Of a stretch of 64,000 nt of DNA, positions 51,311 through 59,644 are shown in pieces. The notes under the pieces are model-generated. The model did not search any database, was not told where the DNA came from, and saw only the letters and a list, made by a program, of their open reading frames with translations. Origin of the DNA: Micrococcaceae bacterium RIT 802 (GTDB lineage: Bacteria; Actinomycetota; Actinomycetes; Actinomycetales; Micrococcaceae); the NCBI GenBank assembly GCA_016892645.1, contig JAFEMX010000015.1:1-64000 (forward strand). The letters run 5' to 3'. The number at the start of each line of letters is the position of its first letter. Within the stretch, counting starts at the first letter, position 1. A program made the position numbers and the translations under genes.

Positions 51311-52681
51311 CTACGCCGATGCGCTGGCCGTCGGCTGGCGGTGCAGCAAGAGGGCGACGACGATCCCGATGGCGAACCACACCAGGCCCACGATCAGCGC
51401 CAGGTGCGTGGCGGACGCCAGCACGACCACCAGCAACACGGCACCCACGCCCGGTATCACGCCGTGCATGAACCAGGTACCGCGCACCGCGGCCTTCTGT
51501 TTCACCAGGTAATAGCCGATCACCGAAACGTGCAGCAGGATGAAGGCCGTCAGCGCGCCGACGTTGACGATCGAGCTGAGGATGTCCAGCCCGTCGGCCT
51601 GGGTGGCAGCCCACACGGCGACGACGATGTTGCCGCCGGCGGTGATCAGGATGCTGCGCGTGGGCACCCCGGTCCGCTCGGAGACACGGGCCAACGCGTG
51701 CGGCAGGCGGCGCTCACGGGCCATGTCCATGATGATGCGGCTGCCCGCCCCTTGGCCGACCATGGCGGCGAACGCGGCACCGGCGGCCTTGGACAGCGCG
51801 AGCAGCCAGTGCAGCCATTCGCCGATGCTCTCCTGGACTGCGGTGTAGTAGGCCGCGCCCTCCAGCGACGGGTCAGCGGCCAGCTCGGCGGGCGTCGTCG
51901 TCGACAACAGCGCCCCGACATAGGTCTGCGCGACGAACAGCACGCCGGCAACGACGAGGCAGAGCAGCGTGGCCCGCCCCACGAGCCGCACTGTCCCCTT
52001 GGTCTCCTCGGCGAAGGTGGCCAGCGCATCGAACCCCAGGAAGGACAGGACCGCCACGGACACGGCGGCCAGTACCGCGGCGAGGGAGAACCCGCCGATG
52101 CCGGTGAACGGGCTCAGCCACGGTCGCGCCGCTCCCTCGGTCGCCAGCACGTACGCCCCGCAGGCCAGCACGACCAGCAGGACCGCGACTTCCAGGAGCA
52201 CGACGGCGGTGATCACCTTGGAGGCGACCTTCACCCCGGCCAGGTTCAGGGCAGTGGTGGCCATGACGGCGACCGCAACGAAGACCCAGATCGGGATGGA
52301 CGGGAACAGCGAGTTCAGGGCGATCCCGGTGAACATGTAGGCCACGGAGGGGATCAGAAGGTAGTCCAGCAGGATCATCCAACCGGAGACGTATCCGGCA
52401 CGTGGCCCGATGCCCTCGCCGGCGTAGGCGAAGACCGATCCGGCGCGGGGGATCTCCCGCGACATCCGCATGTAGCTGGAGGCGGTGAACGCCATGACCA
52501 GGGTGGCGACGACGTAGACCGTGGCCACTGCTCCCCCGGACTTGGCATCCAGGGTGCCGAAGATCCCGACGGCCGCGGCCGGACCGATGAAGACCAGGCC
52601 GAAGAAGACCAGCTGCCCCAGCGAGATGCTGCGCTTCAGTGAACCATCTGTCGGGGCAGGGGTCGACGCGTTGAAGGTCAT
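51311..52681 (-). CDS. APC family amino acid permease
   Basis: 456 residues from ATG 52681. It has twelve hydrophobic helices. The APC start motif is SISLGQLVFFGLVFIGPAAA with a glycine-rich unwound first helix, followed by RMSREIPRAGSVFAYAGEGI (helix 2-3 loop). LSFLGFDALATFAEETKGTV carries the helix 6-7 signature FDALATFAEE, and RRLPHALARVSERTGVPTRS follows. It imports or exchanges an amino acid or amine; the substrate is not deducible. The TA pair lies divergently upstream. No Shine-Dalgarno sequence is evident, and the upstream 189-base gap is AT-richer. Confidence 0.88.
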   Translation of the reverse strand: MTFNASTPAPTDGSLKRSISLGQLVFFGLVFIGPAAAVGIFGTLDAKSGGAVATVYVVATLVMAFTASSYMRMSREIPRAGSVFAYAGEGIGPRAGYVSGWMILLDYLLIPSVAYMFTGIALNSLFPSIPIWVFVAVAVMATTALNLAGVKVASKVITAVVLLEVAVLLVVLACGAYVLATEGAARPWLSPFTGIGGFSLAAVLAAVSVAVLSFLGFDALATFAEETKGTVRLVGRATLLCLVVAGVLFVAQTYVGALLSTTTPAELAADPSLEGAAYYTAVQESIGEWLHWLLALSKAAGAAFAAMVGQGAGSRIIMDMARERRLPHALARVSERTGVPTRSILITAGGNIVVAVWAATQADGLDILSSIVNVGALTAFILLHVSVIGYYLVKQKAAVRGTWFMHGVIPGVGAVLLVVVLASATHLALIVGLVWFAIGIVVALLLHRQPTASASA

Positions 52682-52870
52682 GGGGCCATTGTGTCGCAGG
52701 TGCTCACACGTTTCGACGGATCCGTTGCCCGACCGGCCAATACTTGTCCTCCGCAACGGCCCACAACTGGTCGATCGTCGTTGAATTTGCTATCAGGACA
52801 CGTCATAGAGCATGTGATTCAGGGTGTAATTGACCTTGTGAAATACGTGTGTCGCGGGGAGGATGGAACT

Positions 52871-53263
52871 ATGACTACCGCCCCGTTCGTCCCTCATACA
52901 GGCATTACCGCGTATCGGAATTCAAGGACGTGGCCGATTTCGCAAGTCGTCGGTGAGTTGCGCGAGATTCTTGGGGCTCGGCTCGTGGCATACCTCGGGG
53001 GCGTCAAGGAAACCCGAGCAGTACGTGAATGGGCGGATGGCGTTCGCGAACCTCAATCCGAAGGAGTGCGGCTGCGGCTGCGGGACGCATACCAGATCGC
53101 GGCCTTGCTATCGGAAAGGGAGGCACCTTCGGTAGTGCAGACATGGTTCATGGGGATGAATCCACAGCTCTCAGATCGTTCACCGGCTCGCCTGCTTCGG
53201 GATGGCGCTTCTGACCAGTCAGCCGCAGAGGTCCTCGCTGCAGCACGCACCTTTATCGCCTAG
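52871..53263 (+). CDS. Xre/MbcA/ParS-type antitoxin of a RES-Xre toxin-antitoxin pair
   Basis: 130 residues from ATG 52871, with GGGGAGGA 8 bases upstream. The N-terminal half has a degenerate Xre-like helix-turn-helix (ELREILGARLVAYLGGVKE, VREWADGVREPQSEGVRLR). The C-terminal DUF2384 part has TWFMGMNPQLSDRSPARLLR and VLAAARTFIA, the toxin-binding block W-x-G-x-N-P. Such antitoxins cap the active site of the RES toxin and autoregulate the operon. Ten bases separate it from the toxin gene. Codon use is less GC-rich than its neighbours, suggesting transfer. Confidence 0.85.
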   Translation: MTTAPFVPHTGITAYRNSRTWPISQVVGELREILGARLVAYLGGVKETRAVREWADGVREPQSEGVRLRLRDAYQIAALLSEREAPSVVQTWFMGMNPQLSDRSPARLLRDGASDQSAAEVLAAARTFIA

Positions 53264-53272
53264 GAATCAGTA

Positions 53273-53971
53273 GTGGCGCTCAAGATCGCTCGACCGCCAA
53301 GTGCGACAGTCTGGAGAATCGGATACCAGCCCGACCCACTAGCATGGGCCGACTGGAGTTACGCCACGAATGGGCGCTTCCAGGGCCGATGGGACGACCC
53401 CGACGGGCGGTTCAGGACACTCTATTTTGGGGATGCTCTCCTCAATTGCCTTGTTGAGTTGCTAGCACATGCACGCAGGGAAAAGTACCTAGCTGAAGAA
53501 CTCGCTGGAATAGACGAGGATCCCGAAGACGCGGCACACTATCCCACGATTGAGCCTGGAAAAGTTGACCGGGCCTGGTTACTGCCGCGATGTGCGGCCG
53601 AGGCCACCCTGACCGGCCAGCATTGCGATGTCACGGACAAGGAATCGATCGCAGCCCTGCATCCGCACTTCATCCGCAAAACGCTGGAGGCAGGCCACTA
53701 CGACTTCGACGCCGCCCTGCTGAAGAACGGCGAGGCTCGATCGTTGACACAAGCAGTCGCTGCCTACCTCTTCCTGCAAGACGATGTAAATGGGGTTCGG
53801 TTCACATCGCGGCACGGTGAAGACATGGGGCTTTGGTCAGTCTTCGAACAAGCCGAGACGGTTTCCCCCACCAGCCCCTACGTTTTGAGAGTCGGGGTGT
53901 CCGCACTCACCGAGGACATGGCGGAGATCGGGCAGGCATTCGAGATCCTCGGACTTGAGTGGAACGACTAG
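53273..53971 (+). CDS. RES domain NAD+-degrading toxin
   Basis: 232 residues from GTG 53273. RES-family toxins deplete NAD+ in the host cell when free of antitoxin. Seen are VWRIGYQPDPLAWADWSYAT (conserved Arg), NGRFQGRWDDPDGRFRTLYF (the R..G.R..DP....LY pattern) and GDALLNCLVELLAHARREKY with the catalytic Glu. The C-terminal half holds the Ser-rich helical parts. Length is at the top of the family. AGGAATCAG precedes the start. It is lower in GC than neighbours, so mobile acquisition is likely. Confidence 0.88.
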   Translation: MALKIARPPSATVWRIGYQPDPLAWADWSYATNGRFQGRWDDPDGRFRTLYFGDALLNCLVELLAHARREKYLAEELAGIDEDPEDAAHYPTIEPGKVDRAWLLPRCAAEATLTGQHCDVTDKESIAALHPHFIRKTLEAGHYDFDAALLKNGEARSLTQAVAAYLFLQDDVNGVRFTSRHGEDMGLWSVFEQAETVSPTSPYVLRVGVSALTEDMAEIGQAFEILGLEWND

Positions 53972-54048
53972 ATGGGCCCCAGACGGCAGCGGGTTTCAAT
54001 TCGCCGTTCGGGAGTCCAGATTCAAACCGCCAGTGACATCATGGGCAC

Positions 54049-54501
54049 ATGAGCGAAAACGAGAACCCTAACGCCCGGTCCATCGAGCTGTCCCGCACAT
54101 CGACCGGCCACTACACCGCCCGCAATGCCGCCGGCGCCGAGGTCCCCTTCGGGCAGGGCGAGGGACTCCTCTCCCCCGTTGAACTGCTGCTGGCCGCCAT
54201 TGCCGGGTGCTCGGCCATTGACGTGGACATTGCCACCTCGCGTAGCGCCGAACCGACGAAGTTCGCGGTCACCGCCTCGGGCGACAAGGTCGTGGACGAG
54301 GGCGGCACAAATCGGATGGACCACCTGAAGCTCGCATTCGACCTGGCCTTTAACGACGATGCCGACGGCCGGAAGGCCGCCAGCATGGTCGAACGGCTGG
54401 TCGCGCTCTCGCACGACAAGTACTGCACGGTCTCCCGTACGGTCGAGCACGGCACCGCGGTGGCGACCAGCGTCGCTGTCACGACTGGAGAGAAAAGCTA
54501 G
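54049..54501 (+). CDS. OsmC family protein
   Basis: 150 residues. The OsmC fold is shown by TGHYTARNAAGAEVPFGQGE, ELLLAAIAGCSAIDVDIATS with the first Cys (about 54), and RLVALSHDKYCTVSRTVEHG with the second Cys (about 125). The two cysteines would act as thiol peroxidase residues in Ohr/OsmC relatives. It belongs to the YhfA-like group rather than classic Ohr. Its last four bases overlap the convergent monooxygenase gene. The OhrR-type regulator at 24367 is far away. Confidence 0.85.
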   Translation: MSENENPNARSIELSRTSTGHYTARNAAGAEVPFGQGEGLLSPVELLLAAIAGCSAIDVDIATSRSAEPTKFAVTASGDKVVDEGGTNRMDHLKLAFDLAFNDDADGRKAASMVERLVALSHDKYCTVSRTVEHGTAVATSVAVTTGEKS

Positions 54502-54821
54502 GCGTCGACCTGCAGTTCGCCCATCCGGTCCCAGCCTTCGCCCTCGATCTGCCGGCTGACGATCTGCGGGGTTTCGGCCAGGGTCGGTCGCATTGACTTG
54601 AGTCCGGCAGCGAAGTGGTCGCTGGAAACGTGGGCTTCGCCTGACCCGTCCTTGAAGGCCTCGACGAGTACGAACTCGTTGTCGGCTTCGACACTGCGCG
54701 ACCATTCGAACCAGAGGTTGCCCTCTTCGGCGCGGGTGGCCTCGGTGAAGGGCCGGTTGATCTCGATGAACGAGTCGACGTATTCGGGCTTGACCTTGTA
54801 TTTCACGACGATGAAAATCAT
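54498..54821 (-). CDS. Antibiotic biosynthesis monooxygenase (ABM) domain protein
   Basis: 107 residues. The ferredoxin-like ABM fold has MIFIVVKYKVKPEYVDSFIE, FTEATRAEEGNLWFEWSRSV and FVLVEAFKDGSGEAHVSSDH with the conserved His, then FAAGLKSMRPTLAE. It resembles YgiN-type quinol monooxygenases that oxidise without added cofactors. The natural substrate is unknown. It is convergent with osmC (4 bases overlap) and 9 bases from the YjbR gene start-stop boundary, so it follows that gene in one unit. Confidence 0.85.
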   Translation of the reverse strand: MIFIVVKYKVKPEYVDSFIEINRPFTEATRAEEGNLWFEWSRSVEADNEFVLVEAFKDGSGEAHVSSDHFAAGLKSMRPTLAETPQIVSRQIEGEGWDRMGELQVDA

Positions 54822-54830
54822 GGATCTACC

Positions 54831-55229
54831 CTATCCCCGGGCCAGGCCCTTCCACCCGAGCCGTTCGCGGTCGGCCTTGGGCAGGGATTCGACGACCAGG
54901 TCATAGGAGTCCTCGATGAGGTCGCGCGCCATCGCGTCGTCGATCGATCCGGAACATACCACCGTGTTCCAGTGCCTTTTGCTCATGTGGTAGCCCGGGG
55001 TGATCTCCGGGTGGGTGGAGCGCAGCTGGTCGGCCAGGTCGGGTTCGCACTTCAGGTTCACCCGGGCCGGGTCCGATCCGTCCCACAGCAGGGCGAACAT
55101 CTTGGCCGGACCACCCGGCCGCCCGGCCACCTTGAACACGGTGGCATCGGGCCCGAACGGGTGGTCCTCGTAGGCGCCGGCCAGGTCCAGACAAACGGTA
55201 CGGAAGTGCTCGTGGTCCATACCCGGCAT
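54831..55229 (-). CDS. MmcQ/YjbR family DNA-binding protein
   Basis: 132 residues. The CyaY-like YjbR fold is shown by DHEHFRTVCLDLAGAYEDHP, FKVAGRPGGPAKMFALL, VNLKCEPDLADQLRSTHPEI, PGYHMSKRHWNTVVC and LIEDSYDLVVESLPK. Members are suggested to bind DNA, but no role is proven. It precedes the ABM gene on the same strand with a 9-base gap. Confidence 0.88.
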   Translation of the reverse strand: MPGMDHEHFRTVCLDLAGAYEDHPFGPDATVFKVAGRPGGPAKMFALLWDGSDPARVNLKCEPDLADQLRSTHPEITPGYHMSKRHWNTVVCSGSIDDAMARDLIEDSYDLVVESLPKADRERLGWKGLARG

Positions 55230-55240
55230 CCTACGCGCGG

Positions 55241-55272
55241 CGACGCCGGCGCCCGAGGGGGTGCCGGCGTCG
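55241..55272 (-). terminator. Hairpin terminator after the polyol ABC operon
   Basis: CGACGCCGGC (55241-55250) pairs perfectly with GCCGGCGTCG (55263-55272), 12-base loop. It lies 29 bases beyond the last permease stop, on the minus strand. Confidence 0.65.
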
Positions 55273-55301
55273 TCCTGGTTCTTGTTGTGTCTGCTGGCGG
55301 T

Positions 55302-56189
55302 TTACTTGACGGCTCCCATGGACAGGCCGCGGACCAGCTGCTTCTGCGCCAGCCAACCGGCGAGGACCACGGGCAGCGACGCGAGCACGGAGGCCGCGGA
55401 GAGCTGGGCGAGGAACAGGCCCTCGCTCGTCATCTGCGACATGAGGAACACGGGGACCGTGGCGGCCTTGGCGGCGGTGAGGTTCAGGGCGAAGAAGAAC
55501 TCGTTCCAGGCGAAAATCACGCAGATCAGCGCGGTGGCCGCGATGCCCGGGGTGACCATGGGGATCAGCACCGAGCGCAGCGTCTTGATCAGTCCCGCGC
55601 CGTCCATGGAGGCTGCCTCGAGCACCTCGCCCGGGACCTCCTGGAAGAACGAGCGCATCATCCATACAGCGATCGGCAGGTTCATCGCCGTGTAGAGGAT
55701 GACGAGCGTCCAGATGCTGTCCAGTGCGCGCAGCTGGCCGGAGATGACGTAGATCGGCATGATCACCGCGACGATGGGGAGCATCTTGGTGGAGATGAAG
55801 AAGAACAGCACGTCGGAGGTCTTCTTCACCGGCCGGATGCTCAGCGCGTACGACGCCGGGATGGCCAGGAGGATGACCAGCAGGGTCGAGACGCCGGTGG
55901 CGATGAGCGAGTTCAGGAAGTACGGCCCGGCGTCGGAGGAAATGACCGCCTTGTACTGGTCCAGGGTCGGTTCGAAGAAGAAGGCGGGCGGGTTGGAGGC
56001 CGCCACGTTCTCCTGCTTGAAGGACGTCATGACCATCCAGGCGACCGGGGCGAAGAAGACCAGCGCCAGGATCCAGGTGACGGTGGTCAGCACTCCCCCG
56101 CTGACCACTCCCTTGCGGCGTGGCTTTACGATGTCGCGGCGGCCCGTCGTCTGGCTGTCGCGCGGTGTGTCGAGCGTCGTGGTGCTCAT
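55302..56189 (-). CDS. Carbohydrate/polyol ABC transporter permease (MalG/SmoG type)
   Basis: 295 residues from ATG 56189, overlapping the end of the other permease (ATGA). It has six membrane segments: ILALVFFAPVAWMVMTSFKQ, SLIATGVSTLLVILLAIPAS, TLVILYTAMNLPIAVWMMRS and others. The EAA loop is LEAASMDGAGLIKTLRSVLI (about 195-214), and the C-terminal GLSMGAVK is typical of CUT1 polyol/sugar systems. It pairs with the permease encoded upstream. No ATPase gene is present in this operon. Confidence 0.88.
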   Translation of the reverse strand: MSTTTLDTPRDSQTTGRRDIVKPRRKGVVSGGVLTTVTWILALVFFAPVAWMVMTSFKQENVAASNPPAFFFEPTLDQYKAVISSDAGPYFLNSLIATGVSTLLVILLAIPASYALSIRPVKKTSDVLFFFISTKMLPIVAVIMPIYVISGQLRALDSIWTLVILYTAMNLPIAVWMMRSFFQEVPGEVLEAASMDGAGLIKTLRSVLIPMVTPGIAATALICVIFAWNEFFFALNLTAAKAATVPVFLMSQMTSEGLFLAQLSAASVLASLPVVLAGWLAQKQLVRGLSMGAVK

Positions 56190-57142
56190 GCCTGCTCCTT
56201 GTCGTCGAAGCTGCGGAAGATCAGGCGCAGCGCGAAGGTGGCGATGATGATGGTCGCGATGACCACGATGACGCCCATGGCGGCGGCCTGGCCGATGTCG
56301 AAGCCCAGGAAGGCGCGCTGGTAGATGTAGAACGGGAGGTTGGCGCTGGCGGTACCGGGGCCGCCGGCGGTCATCAGGTAGATCTGGTCGAAGGTGTTGA
56401 CCACGTAGATGGAACCGAGCAGCACTGCCAGTTCCATGTAGCGGCGCAATTGAGGCAGCGTGACCAGGGTGAAGGTCTTCCACCAGCCGGCCCCGTCGAG
56501 GGAGGCTGCCTCGAGCACGTCCTTGGCCTGGGCCTGCAGCCCGGCCAGAATCAGCAACATCATGAACGGCGTCCACTGCCATACCAGGGCGATGATCACC
56601 GAGAGCAGCGGCGCCGAGGAGGTGAAGTCGATCGGCTCGATGCCGACCAGGCCGATGACCCAGTTGACCATGCCGTAGCTGGGGTTGAGCATCGAGACGC
56701 TCCACAGCATCGAGGAGGCCACCGGCATGATGAGGAACGGGGTGATGAGCAGGGTGCGCACGATGCCGCGGCCCAGGAACTCCCGGTCCAGCAGAACCGC
56801 GAAGACGGTGCCGAGCACCAGGGCGACGGCGACGCAACCCAGGGTGATGAGGATCGAGTTCAGCGCGGCGACCCGGAACGTGGAGTCCGAGAAGATGTCG
56901 ATGAAGTTCTGCAGGCCCACGAAGATATTGCCGTCGGGACGCAACAGGTTCCAGGACCGCAGCGAGTACCAGATGGTCAGCAGGAACGGCAGCTGGGTCA
57001 CCACGATGGTGAAGATCAGCGCCGGCAGCAGGGGAAGCCGGCGGCTCCATCCGTCGCGGCGCCGGGCGCGGCGCAGCTCGGCCTCCCCCGGTCCGGTGCC
57101 GGTGGCCCCGCGACGTTGGCGGGTCTCGGTCATCGTGCTCAT
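56186..57142 (-). CDS. Carbohydrate/polyol ABC transporter permease (MalF/SmoF type)
   Basis: 318 residues. It has a basic N-terminus and six membrane helices. FTIVVTQLPFLLTIWYSLRS begins the first, and FVGLQNFIDIFSDSTFRVAA is the periplasmic segment typical of MalF-like subunits. The EAA loop is LEAASLDGAGWWKTFTLVTL (about 215-234), and PGTASANLPFYIYQRAFLGF is near the C-terminus. It is three bases from the binding-protein stop. The pattern matches sorbitol/mannitol (SmoF/MtlF) transporters, so a polyol substrate is likely. Confidence 0.88.
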   Translation of the reverse strand: MSTMTETRQRRGATGTGPGEAELRRARRRDGWSRRLPLLPALIFTIVVTQLPFLLTIWYSLRSWNLLRPDGNIFVGLQNFIDIFSDSTFRVAALNSILITLGCVAVALVLGTVFAVLLDREFLGRGIVRTLLITPFLIMPVASSMLWSVSMLNPSYGMVNWVIGLVGIEPIDFTSSAPLLSVIIALVWQWTPFMMLLILAGLQAQAKDVLEAASLDGAGWWKTFTLVTLPQLRRYMELAVLLGSIYVVNTFDQIYLMTAGGPGTASANLPFYIYQRAFLGFDIGQAAAMGVIVVIATIIIATFALRLIFRSFDDKEQA

Positions 57143-57145
57143 GGC

Positions 57146-58513
57146 CTAGCCTTCCTTCTGGTAGGTCCGGGCCACGGTGGCCGCGAAGTCCTGCGATTGC
57201 CTCAACGCGTCCTCCACGCTTTGGCTGCCGGCGATGGCGGCGGAGATCTGCTGGGCCACCCGGGTGCCCAGGTCCTGGAACTCGGGGATGCCGACGAACT
57301 GAAGTCCCGTGTAGGGAACGGGATTGACCATTGACTTGTCCTGGGTGGCGTTGCCCATGGCCTTCAACGTCGGGTTGGCGTAGTCCTTGGCGACCTTCGC
57401 GTACTCGGGGATCTCGTAGGTGGAATTGCGGCTACCCGGTGGCAGGCGTTCCCACCCCAGCGAGTTGCCCACGAGCTTGAGGTAGTCCTTGTTGGTCATC
57501 CACGCGATGAAGTCCCAGGCTGCCTGCTTGTTCTTGCTGGTTTCGGGAATGGCCAGCGCCCACGTGTAGAGCCAGCCGGCCGAGTCGGTTTCCTTCACCG
57601 GAGCCAGGGCGTAGTTCGTCTTGCCGGTGACCAGCGACGATTTCGGGTCCTCGATGGAGGAGACCATGGCCGTCGCGTCGTACCACATGGCCGCATTGCC
57701 CTGGGAGAAGCGGGTGATGCAATCGCCGTAGCCGGAGGTCGCGGCACCTGGCTGGCCGTAGCTGCGGACCAGATCGACGTAGCCGGCGACGGCGTCGTGG
57801 ACCTCCGGGGTGTTCAGGGTGGCGTTCCACCCCTCGTCGAACCAGCGGCCGCCGTAAGTGTTGATGACCGTATCCAGCGGTGCCATGACCTCGCCCCAGC
57901 CGGCGAGGCCACGCAGGCAGATGCCGGAGAAATCCTGTTCCGGGTTGTGCAGCTGTTGCGCGAACCCGCGGATCTGGTCCCAGGTCGGCTGTTCCGGCAT
58001 CTGGAGCCCGGCCTTTTCGAAGAGGTCCTCCCGGTAGACCACGAAGGACGACTCACCGTAGAACGGGACCGAGTACTGGCTGCCGTTGTGGGTCAGCGCC
58101 TCGCGGATGGTGGGGATGAAGTCCTGGGCGTCATATCCCTCGGTTTGCTCCATGTAGGGGCCGAGGTCGGTGATCCATCCGTTCTCGGCCCACATGGGGG
58201 TCTCGTAGTTGGAGATCATCACGACGTCGAATTCCCCGCCCTGGGTGGCCACCGAAGCGGTGATCTTCGCCCGGGCCTCGTTCTCCGGCAGGGACACGAA
58301 GCGCACGTCGATGTTCGGATGCTTGGACCGGAAGTCCTTCATCAGCGAGATCGCGTCGGTCATCTGCGGGTTGGAGACGATGGCCACGACGAGGCTGGTC
58401 TTCCCGCCGGCCGTCGCCTGCCCCGAACAGGCACTGAGCCCGGCGGCGGCCATGGCACCGACACCGGCACCTATGAATCCCCGGCGGCTGAGGGACAGGT
58501 CCCGAATCGCCAT
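57146..58513 (-). CDS. Polyol ABC transporter substrate-binding lipoprotein
   Basis: 455 residues. The Tat-like signal SRRGFIGAG runs into AMAAAGLSAC (lipobox LSAC, Cys29), so it is probably a Tat-exported lipoprotein. The SBP_bac_1 fold shows MKDFRSKHPNIDVRFVSLPE, VVMISNYETPMWAENGWITD, PFYGESSFVVYREDLFEKAG and AAWDFIAWMTNKDYLKLVGN. The last two blocks and GYGDCITRFSQGNAAMWYDA match SmoE/MtlE polyol-binding proteins. GAGGAGC lies 6 bases before the ATG. Operator candidates lie upstream. Confidence 0.88.
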   Translation of the reverse strand: MAIRDLSLSRRGFIGAGVGAMAAAGLSACSGQATAGGKTSLVVAIVSNPQMTDAISLMKDFRSKHPNIDVRFVSLPENEARAKITASVATQGGEFDVVMISNYETPMWAENGWITDLGPYMEQTEGYDAQDFIPTIREALTHNGSQYSVPFYGESSFVVYREDLFEKAGLQMPEQPTWDQIRGFAQQLHNPEQDFSGICLRGLAGWGEVMAPLDTVINTYGGRWFDEGWNATLNTPEVHDAVAGYVDLVRSYGQPGAATSGYGDCITRFSQGNAAMWYDATAMVSSIEDPKSSLVTGKTNYALAPVKETDSAGWLYTWALAIPETSKNKQAAWDFIAWMTNKDYLKLVGNSLGWERLPPGSRNSTYEIPEYAKVAKDYANPTLKAMGNATQDKSMVNPVPYTGLQFVGIPEFQDLGTRVAQQISAAIAGSQSVEDALRQSQDFAATVARTYQKEG

Positions 58514-58575
58514 AGCTTGCTCCTCGCCCGAGCGACGCCTACTCGCTCATATGATGGTGTCCAAGTGCTCATTTG

Positions 58576-58597
58576 TTATGTGACTCTAGTCATATAA
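58576..58597. promoter_or_regulatory. SorC-type operator between the polyol binding protein and its regulator
   Basis: TTATGTGACT-CT-AGTCATATAA is an inverted repeat with 9 of 10 positions pairing. It is flanked by CTCATATGA (58546-58554), GCTCATTTG (58567-58575) and TCATTTGAGC (58600-58609), copies of a CTCAT half-site, so GCTCA..TGAGC brackets the repeat at 58567-58609. CTCATATG recurs before the dehydrogenase gene at 62861. Confidence 0.65.
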
Positions 58598-58669
58598 GAT
58601 CATTTGAGCAAGACATGCAACTCACATGAGTCCGGCGCGACGCACGGACGGGGAATCGAGGATGGCCAC

Positions 58670-59644
58670 ATGCCAGAACGGCACGAGGGGATGCTGGCGC
58701 AGATCGCCACGGAGTACTACCTCGAGAATGCGTCGAAGGTCGAGATCGCCAAGACCCACGGGATTTCCCGCTTCCAGGTGGCGCGCTACCTCGACGAGGC
58801 CCGCCGGGAGGGGATCGTGACCATCACGATCCGCCGTCCGCCAGCCCTTCCGGCAGACGGGAGCGAGCTGGCCGAGGCGCTCGGCATCGCCTCCGTCACC
58901 ATCGCCTCCACGCCCAACGGTGCACTGGACGCCCGCGACCGGCTGGCGCGCGCTGCAGCCGGCGTCGTGGCAGGAGTGGTTACCGAGGGCAGTCGCCTCG
59001 GTGTCTCCTGGTCCCGGACGCTCCAGGAAATGGCTGGGCACCTGCCGGCCCTGCCGGGCTGCGACGTCGTCCAACTCGCCGGTTCCATCTCCGTCACCGG
59101 CGGTGGCGGATCCGGTTCGCTCATCCACCGGCTGGGCCAGGTCGCCGGGGGGCGCACCTGGCCGCTGCCGGCTCCGCTGATCGTGGAGACTGCCGAGACC
59201 GCGGCCAGCCTGCGTCGGCAGCCGGAAATCTCCGATGCCCTGCACGCGGCCGACGCGCTCGATGTTGCCGTAGTGTCCCTGGGCGACTGGGGCCCCGGCA
59301 AGTCGACCGTGTTCGAGCGGGTCACGCCCGCCCAGCGACAGGCGGCCACCGCGGCCGGGGCCGTCGCCGAGTGCTCCGGCCGTCTGCTGGCCGCCGACGG
59401 CTCCGCGGCCGACGGCGGATTGGACGACTGCGTCATCGCGGTGACGCTGGAACAGCTCATCTCCACCCCGCAGGTGGTCCTGGTAGCACCCAGCGACGAT
59501 GGCGTCGCCGGGGTGCGCGCGGCCGTCGCAGCGGGGATCGTGAACCATCTGGTCATCGGTCCCGAACTGGCGGTACAGCTGGCCGCTGGCCTCGGACTCG
59601 CCACCGGCCAGCCGGCCGACGAAAAGACGGGAGACTCCGCGTGA
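58670..59644 (+). CDS. SorC family sugar-binding transcriptional regulator
   Basis: 324 residues from ATG 58670, with GAGGATGG 5-12 bases upstream (the frame is open to 58604 without similarity). An N-terminal helix-turn-helix (YYLENASKVEIAKTHGISRF, then QVARYLDEARREG) precedes the sugar-phosphate-binding SorC/DeoR effector domain with VVAGVVTEGSRLGVSWSRTL, DVVQLAGSISVTGGGGSGSL and DALDVAVVSLGDWGPGKSTV. It should sense a sugar or polyol phosphate, such as xylulose 5-phosphate. It is divergent from the transporter and ATGA-like overlapped with xylulokinase. Confidence 0.88.
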   Translation: MPERHEGMLAQIATEYYLENASKVEIAKTHGISRFQVARYLDEARREGIVTITIRRPPALPADGSELAEALGIASVTIASTPNGALDARDRLARAAAGVVAGVVTEGSRLGVSWSRTLQEMAGHLPALPGCDVVQLAGSISVTGGGGSGSLIHRLGQVAGGRTWPLPAPLIVETAETAASLRRQPEISDALHAADALDVAVVSLGDWGPGKSTVFERVTPAQRQAATAAGAVAECSGRLLAADGSAADGGLDDCVIAVTLEQLISTPQVVLVAPSDDGVAGVRAAVAAGIVNHLVIGPELAVQLAAGLGLATGQPADEKTGDSA

